Source of the DNA: Zygnema cylindricum
Taxonomy: Eukaryota; Streptophyta; Zygnematophyceae; Zygnematales; Zygnemataceae
NCBI GenBank assembly: GCA_037447655.1
Contig: JBBHKE010000221.1
Span: 10,072-74,071, forward strand
Direction of reading: 5' to 3'
DNA length: 64,000 nucleotides
Shown here: piece after piece, positions 35,180 through 45,896 of the stretch
How positions within the stretch are numbered: position 1 is the first letter of the stretch
How the letters are laid out: each line of letters starts with the position of its first letter
Position numbers and translations under genes: made by a program
Notes under the pieces: generated by a model
Told to the model about the DNA's origin: nothing
The model's database searches: none
The model's input: only the letters and a program-made list of their open reading frames with translations

Positions 35180-35225
35180 TAAAAACCCCTGAAAAACTAG
35201 CATCGACAGCCACATTTGTCTGGAT
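35180..35225 (-). repeat. Copied exon edge (acceptor echo) 132 bp upstream of the 35087 exon
   Basis: In sense, ccag-acaaatgtggctgtcgatgcta here matches the acceptor and first bases of the exon at 35087 (ccag-gcatatgtggcggtcgatgcta) with three mismatches. It is offset by 132 bp. Flanking intron words also align, so the unit is an old tandem duplication. Confidence 0.75.
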
Positions 35226-35413
35226 AGAGAACAAATTAAAAAGTTAAAACACTTAAAACATCAGAAAAGTTGTCGACTGCCAGAAATTCAACACATCGAA
35301 CACTTCGAAACGGAAACATCCGTGGTAAGATTGAATCGGGAGAAAGTTTCAGCCCAAGGAACAAATGAAAACATGGTTCTAATTGGGTTCAAAGAGTTAA
35401 AAAAAAAACATAT

Positions 35414-35423
35414 NNNNNNNNNN
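35414..35423. other. Assembly gap (10 N) next to an A-rich run
   Basis: Ten N, followed by about 110 bp of A with a few C (35424-35534). The true gap size is unknown. Confidence 0.99.
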
Positions 35424-35496
<73 letters not shown>

Positions 35497-35889
35497 AAAA
35501 AAAAAAAAAAAAACAAAAAAAAAAAAAAAAAAAACAAGAACAAGGGACTAACTTCCGTGTGCACAAAAAGAAAAGAAGGAGAAGAGGAGTTTCAAAAAAA
35601 AAAAAAAAGAGACCAAAAGAAAAATGTTGAGAAAGAGAAAACAAAAACTAAGAATTGATACTGAGACAGAATTTTTTTTAAGTTGAAGTACAATTTTCTT
35701 CCCCAAAAAACAAAAACTGAAACTGAATTGTAACTAAATAATCACTTTCCATTATAACTTGCGTTTTTCATGTCCCCAAAAACTTCTCCAAACCATCATT
35801 TAGAAGAAAAAGGAAAAAAAAAAAAAATCCGAACAAAACATAGTTTTTCTCCAACCTTGACAGACAATACAAAATACACACGATATAAT

Positions 35890-36175
35890 ACAAAATTATC
35901 TCAAAAAAATCATTTTTTTCCGAACCTTTCCAACTTTTTTCAAACCTATTTCCCACTCTCTCTAATCTTTCCATTTTCTTTTCAAACCTTTCCGATGTTT
36001 CCCAACTTTTTTTCAACTTTTTTCCAACTTTTTTTCATCCTTTCTCCAAACCTTTTTCCAAACTTTTTTCCAATTTCTTTCCAAACTTATTTCCATCTTT
36101 TTCCACTCTTTTTTTCATCTTTTTTCCAAACCTTTTCAAAAACATCTCCCAACTTTTCTTCATCTCTCCCACTAG
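35890..36175. repeat. Degenerate TTTTTTCCAAACC repeat
   Basis: Pyrimidine-rich words (ccaacttttttc, caaacctttttcc, ccaaacttttttcc) recur roughly every 12-25 bp downstream of the aldolase-like gene. Confidence 0.7.
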
Positions 36176-36194
36176 TTCCAATTCTTTCACATTC

Positions 36195-36350
36195 TCCTCC
36201 ATTCAAGGGTTTTCTAGGGTTTTTATAAGATTTTTCTAGAGTTTTTCTAGGATTTTTAATGGTTTTCCATTCCTCACGCCTGTTTAAAGACCCATTGAAA
36301 CCCATCAAAACCCCATTGACACACCACCCTATCTTAAAAACCCATTAAAA
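36195..36350. repeat. TTTTAGGG-like tract downstream of the RraA-like gene
   Basis: Plus-strand words tctagggtttttat, tctagagtttttct, and then aaaacccattgaa-type words end about 20 bp from the stop codon at 36367. Confidence 0.5.
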
Positions 36351-36366
36351 AGCTATCAAAAAATTC

Positions 36367-36848
36367 TCACAACTTAGACAATTGTGTTGAAGAAACAATA
36401 ATCCCGTCGTTATCTCCGTAACACCACTCCCCGGGAACTATTCGCACTCCTCCAATAGTAACGACTACATTTTTTTCTCCTTGACCTCTTTTAAAACTTT
36501 TTACCGGATGCGAAGCTAAAGCTCTCACTCCAATTTCACATTCGTTAATTTCATCGACATCTCGAATGCATCCGTAAACGATTAAACCATTCCATCCGTT
36601 TTTTGACGCCAAAACCGCCAAATTTCCTCCGAAAAGAGCGCATCGTAAACTTCCTCCTCCGTCGACGAATAAAATTTTTCCATTGCCCGAAGTTTCCAAA
36701 GCTTCTCGAACCAAAGAATTGTCTTCGAAAATTTTTAAGGTCGCGATCGGTCCGGAAAAAACTTTTTTTTTGCCAAAAGATTGGAACAAAGGAGCTAAAA
36801 CTCTGACATCTCCGGATAAGATTTTGTCTTCATGTGCATCGCATAAAT
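36367..36848 (-). CDS. RraA-like 4-hydroxy-4-methyl-2-oxoglutarate aldolase, main exon
   Basis: Exon from the acceptor TTTAG|ATTTATGC (36848) to TGA (36367-36369), 159 full codons. It reads [80 protein letters not shown] and [13 protein letters not shown], and ends with [18 protein letters not shown]. These match plant RraA-like proteins over nearly their whole length of about 166. The active-site features are kept: Gly-rich loop before GGNLAV, and Arg-Asp in GCIRDVDEI. Plant members are annotated as divalent-metal HMG/CHA aldolases and oxaloacetate decarboxylases; the physiological role is unclear. Only a short first exon (about 7-10 codons, phase 1) is missing, and I could not locate it to the right. 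A purine tract and nine TGACGTCA sites lie upstream. Confidence 0.92.
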
Positions 36849-36871
36849 CTAAACAAAACGTCAAATAATAG

Positions 36872-37062
36872 AGGAGAGGAAGAGGGAGAGGGAAAGGGAG
36901 AGGCAAGGGAGTGAAGAAGAGGGAGGGGGAGGGGGAGGGGGAGGAAGAGGGAGGAGAGAGAGAGGGAGAGGAGAGGGCGAAGGAGAGGGGGGGGGAGAGG
37001 GAAAGGGAAAGGGCGAGGGAGAGGGAGATGGAGAGGGAGGGAGAGAGAGAGTCAGAGAAATA
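36872..37062. repeat. Purine tract upstream of the RraA-like main exon
   Basis: G/A-rich run on the plus strand, so polypyrimidine in the gene sense, ending about 25 bp before the acceptor at 36849. Confidence 0.9.
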
Positions 37063-37359
37063 GCTTATTTTTGCCTTGATTTTCTTCTTTCATCGTCTGT
37101 CACATCACATTATACCATCTCCATGACCTTCATAACTTATCTCAAAATTGTGGAAAATTTTGACTCTATTTTATGTTTAAAATTCAAATTAATAGAATTC
37201 GAGAGCGATTTTAGAAAAAAAATGAGTTAACATAACAACATTTGAAAAAAAAAAAGATAGTAAAATTCAAATTTTACACCCTAATTTTTCCACACATTGT
37301 AAAAATATACGATTTTGAAAACAATGCAACGACACATTAGGACATTGTCCACGTCATGC

Positions 37360-37651
37360 TGACGTCATCACGTACGAGTCATGACGTCATCGTACAAGGC
37401 GACATATATTTATAATCAAACATAAAAGATCCCTCTGATATTACATGACGTCACAATATGACACCGCATGACGTCATAACTTGATTCTGAATGACGTCAT
37501 CATTTGAATTTTAATGACGGCAATCCTCATACTGACATGACCTCATGCGGGACCATTATTTGTGACGTCATCCAGAGCCACTGAACCCCGTCAGCTGACG
37601 TCACAGCGCATGACGTCACAAACCGTGAGATGGCATGCAGGTGTGACGTCA
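37360..37651. promoter_or_regulatory. Homotypic cluster of nine TGACGTCA (CRE/bZIP) sites
   Basis: Perfect palindromes TGACGTCA start at 37360, 37382, 37446, 37469, 37492, 37563, 37596, 37611 and 37644. There are also half sites (acgtca at 37351, tgacctca near 37538). TGACGTCA is a classic site for bZIP (TGA/CREB/ATF-type) factors. The cluster is about 0.5 kb upstream of the RraA-like main exon, so it may be its promoter or enhancer. Flanking sequence between sites is not obviously repeated. Confidence 0.75.
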
Positions 37652-38232
37652 TCCGTGACAACAGAAAGTCCTTTTTCTGACATCTGGGAGTAAAAAAGGA
37701 AAAAAAGGAGAAAAAAAAAAAAAAAGCATCCAAAATAATGAAGCAACATATGTACGGATTTCAGAAAAACGGACGGACACAAGAAAAGACAAAAAATGTG
37801 AGAAAAAAAAAAAAAATGAAAAAATATAAATACTCACCTGTTGTAGCTTCCATTTTTTATTTTTTTTTATGCCCAAAAAAAAAAACTCCTCTGACATAAC
37901 AGTGCGTAACTCGATTTTTTTTTTTTTTTTTTTAAGATCTAAAAAAAACAGGATATAGACGGATATATAGAGAGAATACAAAAATAGGATTAAAAAAACA
38001 ACAATTCTCAACAAAAATAAGGCAACAAGGGAAAATTAAGATATATATAAATTTCAAAATTCTGTGTCCGCTTCCTTTTGTTGCATCAAAGCTTGAGAAT
38101 AAATTCCGTACAATCGCTGATTCCGTACAATCGTTGAGCCCGTACAATCGCTGAATAATCGCTTGATTCCGTACAATAGCCCGATTTATAGTGAAACTGA
38201 ACCGATATATCGTCAACGCGTGATGTTACCGA
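37652..38232. other. AT-rich DNA with a short CCGTACAATCGCTGA repeat
   Basis: No gene recognised. At 38107-38180 the word ccgtacaatcgctgatt and variants recur four times. Confidence 0.5.
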
Positions 38233-38754
38233 TACACCGTGAATCGCTATTAGCGTAATGAAATAGATAGCATAATGAAACAATTAGCGTTATTTACGCT
38301 AATTGGGAATGTCGTTTTTTTGGAAATAATTTTTATTCTAATTTTTCGTATACTCTAATTTGTAAACTGCCATATAAAAAATTTCGGTGCAGAATATCTC
38401 CACACTAAAATATGTGCATGTAGGAAATTGTTCAAATCGTACGCCGTCGCGTTTTTTTGACATCCGCGAATGCCGGAAAGTATTTACGCAATTACATGTT
38501 AGCGCGACTACGGGACAGCGTGAATATATTTTCTGTACTTTTCTACTTGAAAAAGTACAAAAAAGTACGTCTCTGACAGACCGTACACCACACTATTTAT
38601 AATGGCACTATATTAGAGTCATGAATCCTATTTAATGGGCTACCTCAAATAACGTGTAGAAACATTTAGAATGTTTAATTCTATTTGAGAATTTGCCTGA
38701 AAAAACAGGGTACCTCAATTAGCGTCCAACACGCTAATAGCGATTCACTGTGTA
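38233..38754. mobile_element. Element F, about 520 bp, sharing the TACACCG...CGCTATTAG ends
   Basis: The left end tacaccgtgaatcgctatta at 38233 is inverted at the right end (gctaatagcgattcactgtgta). The interior differs from MITEs A and E. No transposase seen. Confidence 0.75.
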
Positions 38755-38908
38755 CCTTTTTTGACGAATGGCAGAGGTCGCAATCGGGTACCCGAATCCG
38801 TACCAGACCGCTGTACAATAAAGTACAATGATGTTGGATAGTATGGACACTAAAGTACAGTACACCGTGTATCGCTATTAGTGTTCACAATTTTTTCGCC
38901 TCTTAAAA

Positions 38909-39206
38909 GCATAGTTCAAAAGTAGGCGTTTTTATGGTAGGCCTTTGGTCGGAGCCTTGTTATGGGCTTTTCATGTGATCTTCTTAGATCGCTACTTTGA
39001 TCAGCGACCGTTCGATCGTCCGAATCTGGCGGTGTAGATAAAAAAAATTGGTCTGAATGTTTTTATTGGTCCAATTTTTGTTCCGAATGTTTTAATTGGT
39101 CCAAATAGGTCTGAATACAATATGGGTCTTAAGGTCATATTGTTATATGTTTTGCAAACAATAGGCATATTGTATGGGCCTACTTTCACCTACTTTTGAA
39201 CTATGC
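38909..39206. mobile_element. 298-bp element C with TTAAAA target duplication
   Basis: Ends gcatagttcaaaagtagg and cctacttttgaactatgc are perfect inverted repeats. TTAAAA flanks both sides (38903-38908 and 39207-39212), and the undisturbed MITE A has one copy at this point. Confidence 0.85.
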
Positions 39207-39344
39207 TTAAAACATATTTTATCCGTACACACTTTTCCGATGTTCAATTTGAGACAGCCAATCGGAAGCTGAGAATCTTATCTTTCAATCACGACCATCA
39301 AATCCACAATCCGACAAGTGTGTACGGAGAAAATATGTTTTAAG

Positions 39345-40046
39345 GGTGGACTTCCATTAGCGAAAAAGTTGGGTTTTTTACTGACGGTCGTTCCGTTTCG
39401 CACAGGTTCGTACAATAATTTTTTTTTCAACGAAAAACAGCATTACACAAAATTGTCCAAGGTTGTAGGCGTAAATTAGGACCGTCGGATTCAATTACAC
39501 TTTTTACCCATGACGCCACGTCACCAACCCTACAGTATGTTAAGACCGTGCACATGGAGGACAGTTGTCGAATACAGAACGTGTAAAAATAGGCCGCGAG
39601 GAAAAGGAAAAAAATCCCACAATAAGCGCGCGCGTATGTGCGTACACGTCGCAAGGGCCGCGTGCCTTCTGCAAGGGTGGCTGCGAATCCGCCGAAATTA
39701 TCCCGTCACGCTCTCACCATCAAAGTTTGCCGCCGCATTTTTGTCGTTGCGTTTTGAAATTTTAGGTAGTACATTTAACGCCCTATGTACGAGTCATTAA
39801 TTACCTCCGACAGTACAGATATTTCCTCCGCTGGTACAGATATTACCTCCGCTTGTACAAATATTGCGTTCAGACTTTGCATCCTAAGATTCTTTAAATA
39901 TTTTAAGCATCTAATATTAACCTACGTGTTACCAACCAGAATGAGCCACACATATAAAAAGTGGTTTACATTCGCGACCCAATGGAAGGCACGCCCTTCA
40001 GTAAAATTTTCTGTACAATTACTGAGACGCCTAATGGAAGTCCACC
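39345..40046. mobile_element. 702-bp element D nested in MITE A
   Basis: Ends ggtggacttccattagcg and cgcctaatggaagtccacc are inverted with one base of slippage. The interior contains small open frames only. Confidence 0.75.
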
Positions 40047-40100
40047 TTTATTGGGAAAAAAAACATTCACACTAATAGCGATTCGCGGTGTATTGTACTG

Positions 40101-40660
40101 TACACCGCCAATCGCTATTAGTGTAGTGTATGCTAATTGCGTCCCGCTTTTTTTTTCATTTTCCAATAGCGTAGCTTACTCTATTTTTTTTGTACGCCAT
40201 TCAGGGTTATTTTCCAAGTACCGTACAAAACGGAAGTACGTCTTCTTTTAAATAGTATGGTGTACGGTCAAAGTCAAACCGTAAAAAAACGTACGTTTTT
40301 AAGTGAAAAGGTACAGTTCATTATGTTTAGTAGTCGAGGACTCATGGGAATGTGCAGTTTAAAAAGGGGATCAAATCGGGTTGTCAAATATCACGTTTAC
40401 ATATATTCGTCCAACAACCACGTTTCGACTGTGTGAACGTACGATTTGTGTACGATTTGTCAGATTCTTTACAAATATCTATATTAGTGTAAGCATGTTT
40501 GCGACCGACATTTACTTTTTTCATAGGCCCAAATTAGAATTATTAAACAATTAGAATGTATGTTTTTTTTCAAAATTTTCAAATTCTTAATTAGCGTAAA
40601 CCATGGTAATTGTTCATATATGCTAAAGAAACTTCTACGCTAATAGCGATTGGCGGTGTA
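40101..40660 (+). mobile_element. Element E copy 1, 560 bp
   Basis: Ends tacaccgccaatcgctatta and gctaatagcgattggcggtgta. The interior closely matches the copies at 45360-45896 and, inverted, 49478-50003. Confidence 0.85.
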
Positions 40661-40838
40661 CTATAGTGGAACGTACCTACGAAGCCTTCAATTTTTTTCT
40701 TTTTTTGCTTACCCGGCCGTACCCGGTGTATATTTTTAATCACCCGGCCGAAATTTGGCACCCGAATCCGTTTCGGATCCGACGCGGGCGGGCGGGTACC
40801 GGTCGGGTACGGATTCGGATACCCGATTGCGACCTCTG

Positions 40839-42167
40839 CTTAAGATCCAGCCCCCTCGAACTGAAAATAGGTCAGTTGTTATATCGAGCGAATTCGAATT
40901 CGATACTTCAAATCCTCCCTTTTTGCCGCTATCTACGCTGACAATTTCACTTTTATCGGATTTTCTGATAATATCGATAATTCAATATCTGCAAATAGTC
41001 GACGGATTATCCGTACATTGATTTGTACATAAATCTTTACCAGACAAAAAACGAATTCCAGCCAGCCTTCAGCGAACACTTGACTGGCCCAAAATTGTAG
41101 CTCACAAATAACCTGTTACCACGTTTCTTGGACACATCGCTGCGACAAAACCTACGGCTGACGCGTCTTCACAATTTAGTGAAGTCCGAGTGTGACCGCA
41201 TCCGTCTTGTACAGCTATCTGTACGGACAAGACCCTTCAAGACAGCGTGACTGGAAAGTCCTGTCTCCTGCTAAGGGTGGAATTCCATCAGGCCGTCCCT
41301 ATAAATGTACGGAAAATTCTACTGGCAGCGTTTACTGGAAGACTATTCCATTTTGTCGGGCCAGTAACAAACCTTCCTCAATTATGATTAGCGCCACGTA
41401 GGTTAGAGTCCAGATTTGAAAATCTTTAATAAAATCTTCTTACGGAAAGTCAGAACGAAATATCTGTACGGCTGGAGGTAGTTAACTATTCGTACGTAAA
41501 GTTTGCGGCCAGATTTTTGATTTTGAAAACGGAAATCAAAATTTCGAAACGGAACGGCAAAAAGACGCGGCAAACTTTGAATGTCGGTGGATGTCAGACG
41601 GAGCGTGCGAAAAAGAATTCGGCTCACTTGCATCCAGCGTGGCAGGCGGCACATGGACCATACGACGTAGGCACATGGCCTATACGACGTGTAGACCTGT
41701 GATCGCTTGTTCAAAGCAGATATTTTTTTTCTTTTTCACGTGTACCAATGGTACACGTCTAGTATCGTACAACTCTCCTCGCGAGGAGACTATCGTGACA
41801 CTGGATGATGTGCGCGATTGCTTCGCGGATCTGAAAAAGTGAAATATCCAACGGCCAGAAATTACGCCTACATCATTGGAGCCATCCGACAGCTTTCCAG
41901 TAACGAATTTTCGTCTGACAATTTTTTTTTTAAGGTACGACGTGGTACGAATATGTACAAACTTGTACGGCGTCCAGTAACGAACCACACTTTTCTTCTA
42001 ATGGAATTCCACCCTAATTGGCCAATGACAGTCTACGATAGAGTAGCGGCCGACAGTCTCGACACGTCGCAGAATACGGTTGGTGAACCTAAAGGATTCT
42101 CTGCCGGTTGTCACAGGCAGTACGGATTGCCTACCAGAATCTTATATTTATCCGCAAAGAAACAGAA
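40839..42167. other. Intergenic DNA, no gene supported
   Basis: Several short open frames (41192-41401, 41591-41842, 41818-42258), none with recognisable similarity or splice context. Confidence 0.4.
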
Positions 42168-44041
42168 GCTTTATTTCAAAAAGTGCGATGGAAAAAACCA
42201 TCAAAGTACAAAGGGTTTTAAAAAAGGGGAAAAAAAAAAGCTTAGTGCTAAAAAATAGCCAAAGGAAACTAAGGAAAAGAAAACATGTGAAAACACCAAA
42301 TCAAACTAGAAAAACTGCCAAAAACAAACAAATTTACTAAAGATGACACTATACAAGTTGACTACACAACCCTAACCAACTAAACCCCACACCCTCGAAG
42401 ATCGTGGATGTGGATTGGATCTCGTGGTGGAAGATCTGGGAGGCCGCGCCTGTCATCCGCCACCGTGCTCCGCCGTAGAAGGGCCGCAGCTTGCGGTCGT
42501 TGAAGAGCTACTGATACCCGTTGACGGTAAAAAGCAACAAGAAGGCTCGGGGGAGGGCTCCCGGAGCCCCGGAAATCAGATGTCTTCTTTGCACAGTTAC
42601 GAAGGAAATCATCAAAACACTTGTCCAAAGTACTAAAAATTTCCGCAGCAAATGGCACAAATTGGTCCGCCGGGTCTCGGTGAGCGTAATCCTTTTCCTT
42701 AGAAGTTGCTGCGTCCCGAGCCGCCACGCCTGTATGCACCGCCGCGCGAGAAGAAACGTGGGTCCCAGTCGGATCCGTGAGTACGACATCACCCAAAGTC
42801 CTCCCAGCCCCATGGAGGAAAACCAAGTCAACCCGAGGACTTCGAAGGTCGTTAGACTGGGAGCGAGGAGGTAGAACATGAGAAACTTCACGCCTCACGG
42901 TGTAACCTGCTTCAGTGCCAATTGCAGCAATTGAGTCGCGAACCAAATCATGCGCAACAGTACGTTCACCGCCCCTGGAGCAACGTAGTAGATGAATCCC
43001 GTCTGGGTCGATAGGGTGACTACAAACACAAAGGGGTCGCCCAAGAAGAGCAGGGTGAGGCAAACCCAAGCGTAGACGTAGAGCAGATGTGAACTGATCC
43101 GAAGTCAGACGAAGTGTTGAAAAAACCGGCGTGGCTTGCAACCACGCACCAGCCCCTGGTCCAGAACACGAACGCAGTCGAGCGCGCGATTGAGCAGAAG
43201 GTAGCGCGTTCAAAAGGTTATGGAATTCAGCGACTGCCAATTGCTCAGTTATGCGCTGTTGGAGATGGAAGTTGTTGTCCGAAATAAGAGTTGGAAAAGG
43301 TGGAACCTGGTTTCGTGCATTAGGAGGGAGCAGTGCACGCGCAGAGAGAAGGGTCTCATGAAAAGGAAAAAGCTTTTCCTCCACCTTAGGGACCGCCTGA
43401 GCTAGAATTGGAACGTCATCGACGATAAAGCGAGAGGTGATGGAAGGTGCCACCAAAGCCCAACTACCCAAATAGGCCGCCGGAGCAACGCTAGCCACAG
43501 GAATCAAACCTAAGCCGCCATTAGAAATAGGGAGACTTGCTTGTTGGCGGGCAAACGAGCCCTCCGGCCGATCAAAAATCCCATGCCCAACGATGTGGTG
43601 AAGCACGCTAAAAAGTTTTTCGTCAAAGTCTTTCAAAGAAGACAAAAACGGAGCCGTTGGTGGGACTGTCCGGGCGAGATATAACGGACGTTGAGCAAAA
43701 CAACGGGTGAGGATTGCGAAAGCCACTTGGGAGTCAGAGAGCTTAGGAAGGTCATCAGAGTGGGAGAGGTCCTCTAACAAAGCATCAGTAACAACTTGGT
43801 TAACAAAGGATGGGGTTCCGATAGGGGATCCTAAAGCTTTAATTCCCTCCGTCGAAGACGCAATTCGAAAACCCATAGGGACAGGGTAGTCGGAAGGTAA
43901 GCCTTGGGGGCACCACGCCACACATTTAGATGGCTTAATTGATAAGCCGATCTTAGAAAGTTGCTCTGCAAAATGGGCGAAGGCAGACAGAACTTGGTCT
44001 CGGGGCCCGACAATATGCGTATCATCCGCAATTGCTCGGAA
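42168..44041 (-). mobile_element. 5'-truncated LINE with long open frame (RT end, Zn knuckle, restriction-like endonuclease)
   Basis: The minus-strand frame is open from 44041 to the stop at 42380 (about 553 codons) and lacks the upstream part of the reverse transcriptase. In order it shows AIADDTHIVGPRDQ (the catalytic Asp-Asp motif, here ADD), GIKALGSPIGTPSFV and PLYLAR (thumb), LPISNGGLGL, a zinc knuckle CVC..(9)H(3)C at about 43030, then GERTVAHDLVRD. It ends with a PD-(D/E)xK-like segment RVD(12)DVVLTDP, as in R2-type restriction-like endonucleases. The 3' hairpin with its AATAAA-like tail is at 42168-42215. The ATG at 43921 is only an internal Met. The open frame suggests recent insertion, although the truncation makes it immobile. 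Confidence 0.85.
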
Positions 44042-45359
44042 TCATTTTTCTCCTTCTAATCATTGGTTGCCGGCAAGACTACAGTACTGAATAAGTACTC
44101 GCTAGCATGCCTTCCTGCGCGAAAGAAATACTTTGCAACAGAGGCACGGCGGCGTACTGTGGACTTTGTATCTTAGCAGGAGCGCGCGCTGCGTGTTTGG
44201 GGGAACACTTCCAAATGGCACACGGGAAAGCGTAAGCACGTGTGCACAACTCTACGTGCACCCTGGATACTTCTCGGGCGGTGCTAGGTGTACCTCTATG
44301 TGCACTAACCACGATTTAACCTATTTGGTAATGCGAAAGAGACCTATGGCTATGTATTCTTATTTAAGGGGAAACGCTCTTTCTTATTACATACGCTTCT
44401 ATTTTTGACACTGAAAGAAAAGCAAAAGAAATGAACAGGTTGCGCGCTTACAACGGAAGCAAAGGTAACCAATGAGAAAAGGCAACCAATGTGTCTTTTA
44501 TTGATTGAAAAAAACGTAAAGTCCATTAATGGGCTCTCTTGTAAGAGCCTTTTTGAATCAAAGATGGAAAAAAATGGCACAACTTCTTCCTATCAATCAA
44601 AATCTAATGGGGTGGTGTTACTTCGTTGCTTTCATCTTGTGAAGTGTCTGTGCCGTGATTTGCAATAAAATATCCGCAATTGCAGCCGACATTAGGTCAA
44701 CGCCAAAGGTTTGCAAACATTTGAACAACAAAGACCCTCGGTCTCAAAAGCCTTAGATATATGCATTGTTTTGGATAGTTGTTTATAGTTCAACTCCATG
44801 GTTCGGTGTGATATGGTTATGCTTTTATCATAAGGGTGAATTGCCGGCGGAGTGCCCTTAGCTACGAGGTTACATTTAATCAATTGATCATGGTAACGAA
44901 AAAACAAGGGGGCGTGGACTTTTGATGAGGACCAATGAATGAAAGTGGAAGTCCGAGACTCTTGCAATTTTATTCCGTACGTGCGCGTGACGGGCAGAAA
45001 AATAAAAGCATATACTCTCCCTCGTGCAAAAATGTTCAAAATCGCGTGACACTTGCGAAAACGTTTAACTATTTGTTGATCGGGTGTGACTACTCTCGAG
45101 TCCGGTTTCAGTTGTAGTTCAAAGATGAGGTGGCATGACGTGTCCTGACTTGGCAGTGTGCCCCACAAAGGAAAGACGCCAAGCTAGAGCACATTATCGA
45201 TCTCAAGTAGACATAAACTGCAGTTTGGTTTTTCCACTTTATCCGCACGGTAGTAGATTTTCTCGATGCAAAATTGCAAATAAAAATTTGGAGGAAGACG
45301 ACAGAAAAAGACCCTTACTTCGACACATGGACACAAACCCTAAGCGCCGTACAGTACAG
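44042..45359. other. Intergenic DNA; one unexplained 158-codon frame
   Basis: A minus-strand open frame at 44692-45168 (peptide including HWSSSKVHAPLFFRYHDQLI) is longer than its neighbours but has no recognised family. Nothing else is supported. Confidence 0.35.
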
Positions 45360-45896
45360 TACACCGCCAATCGCTATTAGCGTAGTGTACGCTAATTCCA
45401 TCCCGCTTTTTTTATTCTCCATTAGCGTAGTTTATTCTATTTTTTTGTACGCAATTTAGGGTTGTTTTCCAAGTATCGTACAAAATGAAAGTACGTTGTT
45501 GGCTAAATAGTGTGGTACACGGTCAGTGTCAGACCGTACAAAATTGTACCTTTTTAAGTGAAAAAGTATAATTAATGAGTTTTTGTAACCGCCGACGCAT
45601 GAGAATATGCGCTCTAAAAAGGGGATGAAATCGGGTTGTCAAATATCACGTTCGCACATATTCGTCCAATCATCACGTTTCGACTGTGTGAACGTACGAT
45701 TTGTGTACGATTTGTCAGATTTTGTACAACTACCTATGTTAGTGTAAGCATGTTTGCGACCGACATTTTTTTTTTCAAAGACTCAAAATTAGCATTATTG
45801 AACAATTAGAATGTATGGTTTTTTTAGAAATTTTCAAATTCTTAATTACCGGACACCACTGTAATTACTCTTATACTAATAGCGATTGGCGGTGTA
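45360..45896 (+). mobile_element. Element E copy 2, 537 bp
   Basis: Ends tacaccgccaatcgctatta and actaatagcgattggcggtgta. The interior (aatatcacgttcgcacatat, cgtttcgactgtgtgaacgt) matches copy 1. Confidence 0.85.

Larger units (their letters stand above)
38861..40092. mobile_element. MITE A copy carrying two further insertions
   Basis: Ends tacaccgtgtatcgctatta (38861) and cactaatagcgattcgcggtgta (to 40092). The family core (atccgtacacacttttccga ... gacaagtgtgtacggagaaaa) is at 39227-39335. Removing the elements at 38909-39206 and 39345-40046 restores the usual MITE A order. Confidence 0.8.
38772..40838. mobile_element. hAT-like element J relative, split by nested elements
   Basis: The left end cagaggtcgcaatcgggtac and the right end, its inverted counterpart (gatacccgattgcgacctctg), agree over about 31 of 33 bp. 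The same 12-bp tip ends the 6904-7592 element. Elements at 38861-40092 and 40101-40660 interrupt it. Flanking octamers do not match, so a single original element is likely but not proven. Confidence 0.55.

Noticed and set aside
35424-35534. The A run after the gap as a retroposon poly(A) tail
   Set aside because: It abuts an assembly gap, contains scattered C, and has no identifiable element body upstream; it may be a sequencing or scaffolding artefact.
37060-37140. A short ATG-led segment as the first exon of the RraA-like gene
   Set aside because: The only candidate donor (ATG|GTATAA) is in the wrong phase to join the exon at 36848.
37360-37651. The TGACGTCA cluster as a simple tandem repeat
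   Set aside because: Spacing varies (15 to 71 bp) and the sequence between sites does not repeat, so it is recorded as a site cluster.
43220-43889. Plus-strand frames opposite the LINE protein
   Set aside because: They are shadows of the minus-strand LINE frame, whose motifs are unambiguous.
44692-45168. A 158-codon minus-strand open frame as a gene
   Set aside because: No recognised similarity, no splice or promoter support, and it lies in transposon-rich DNA; left as unassigned.
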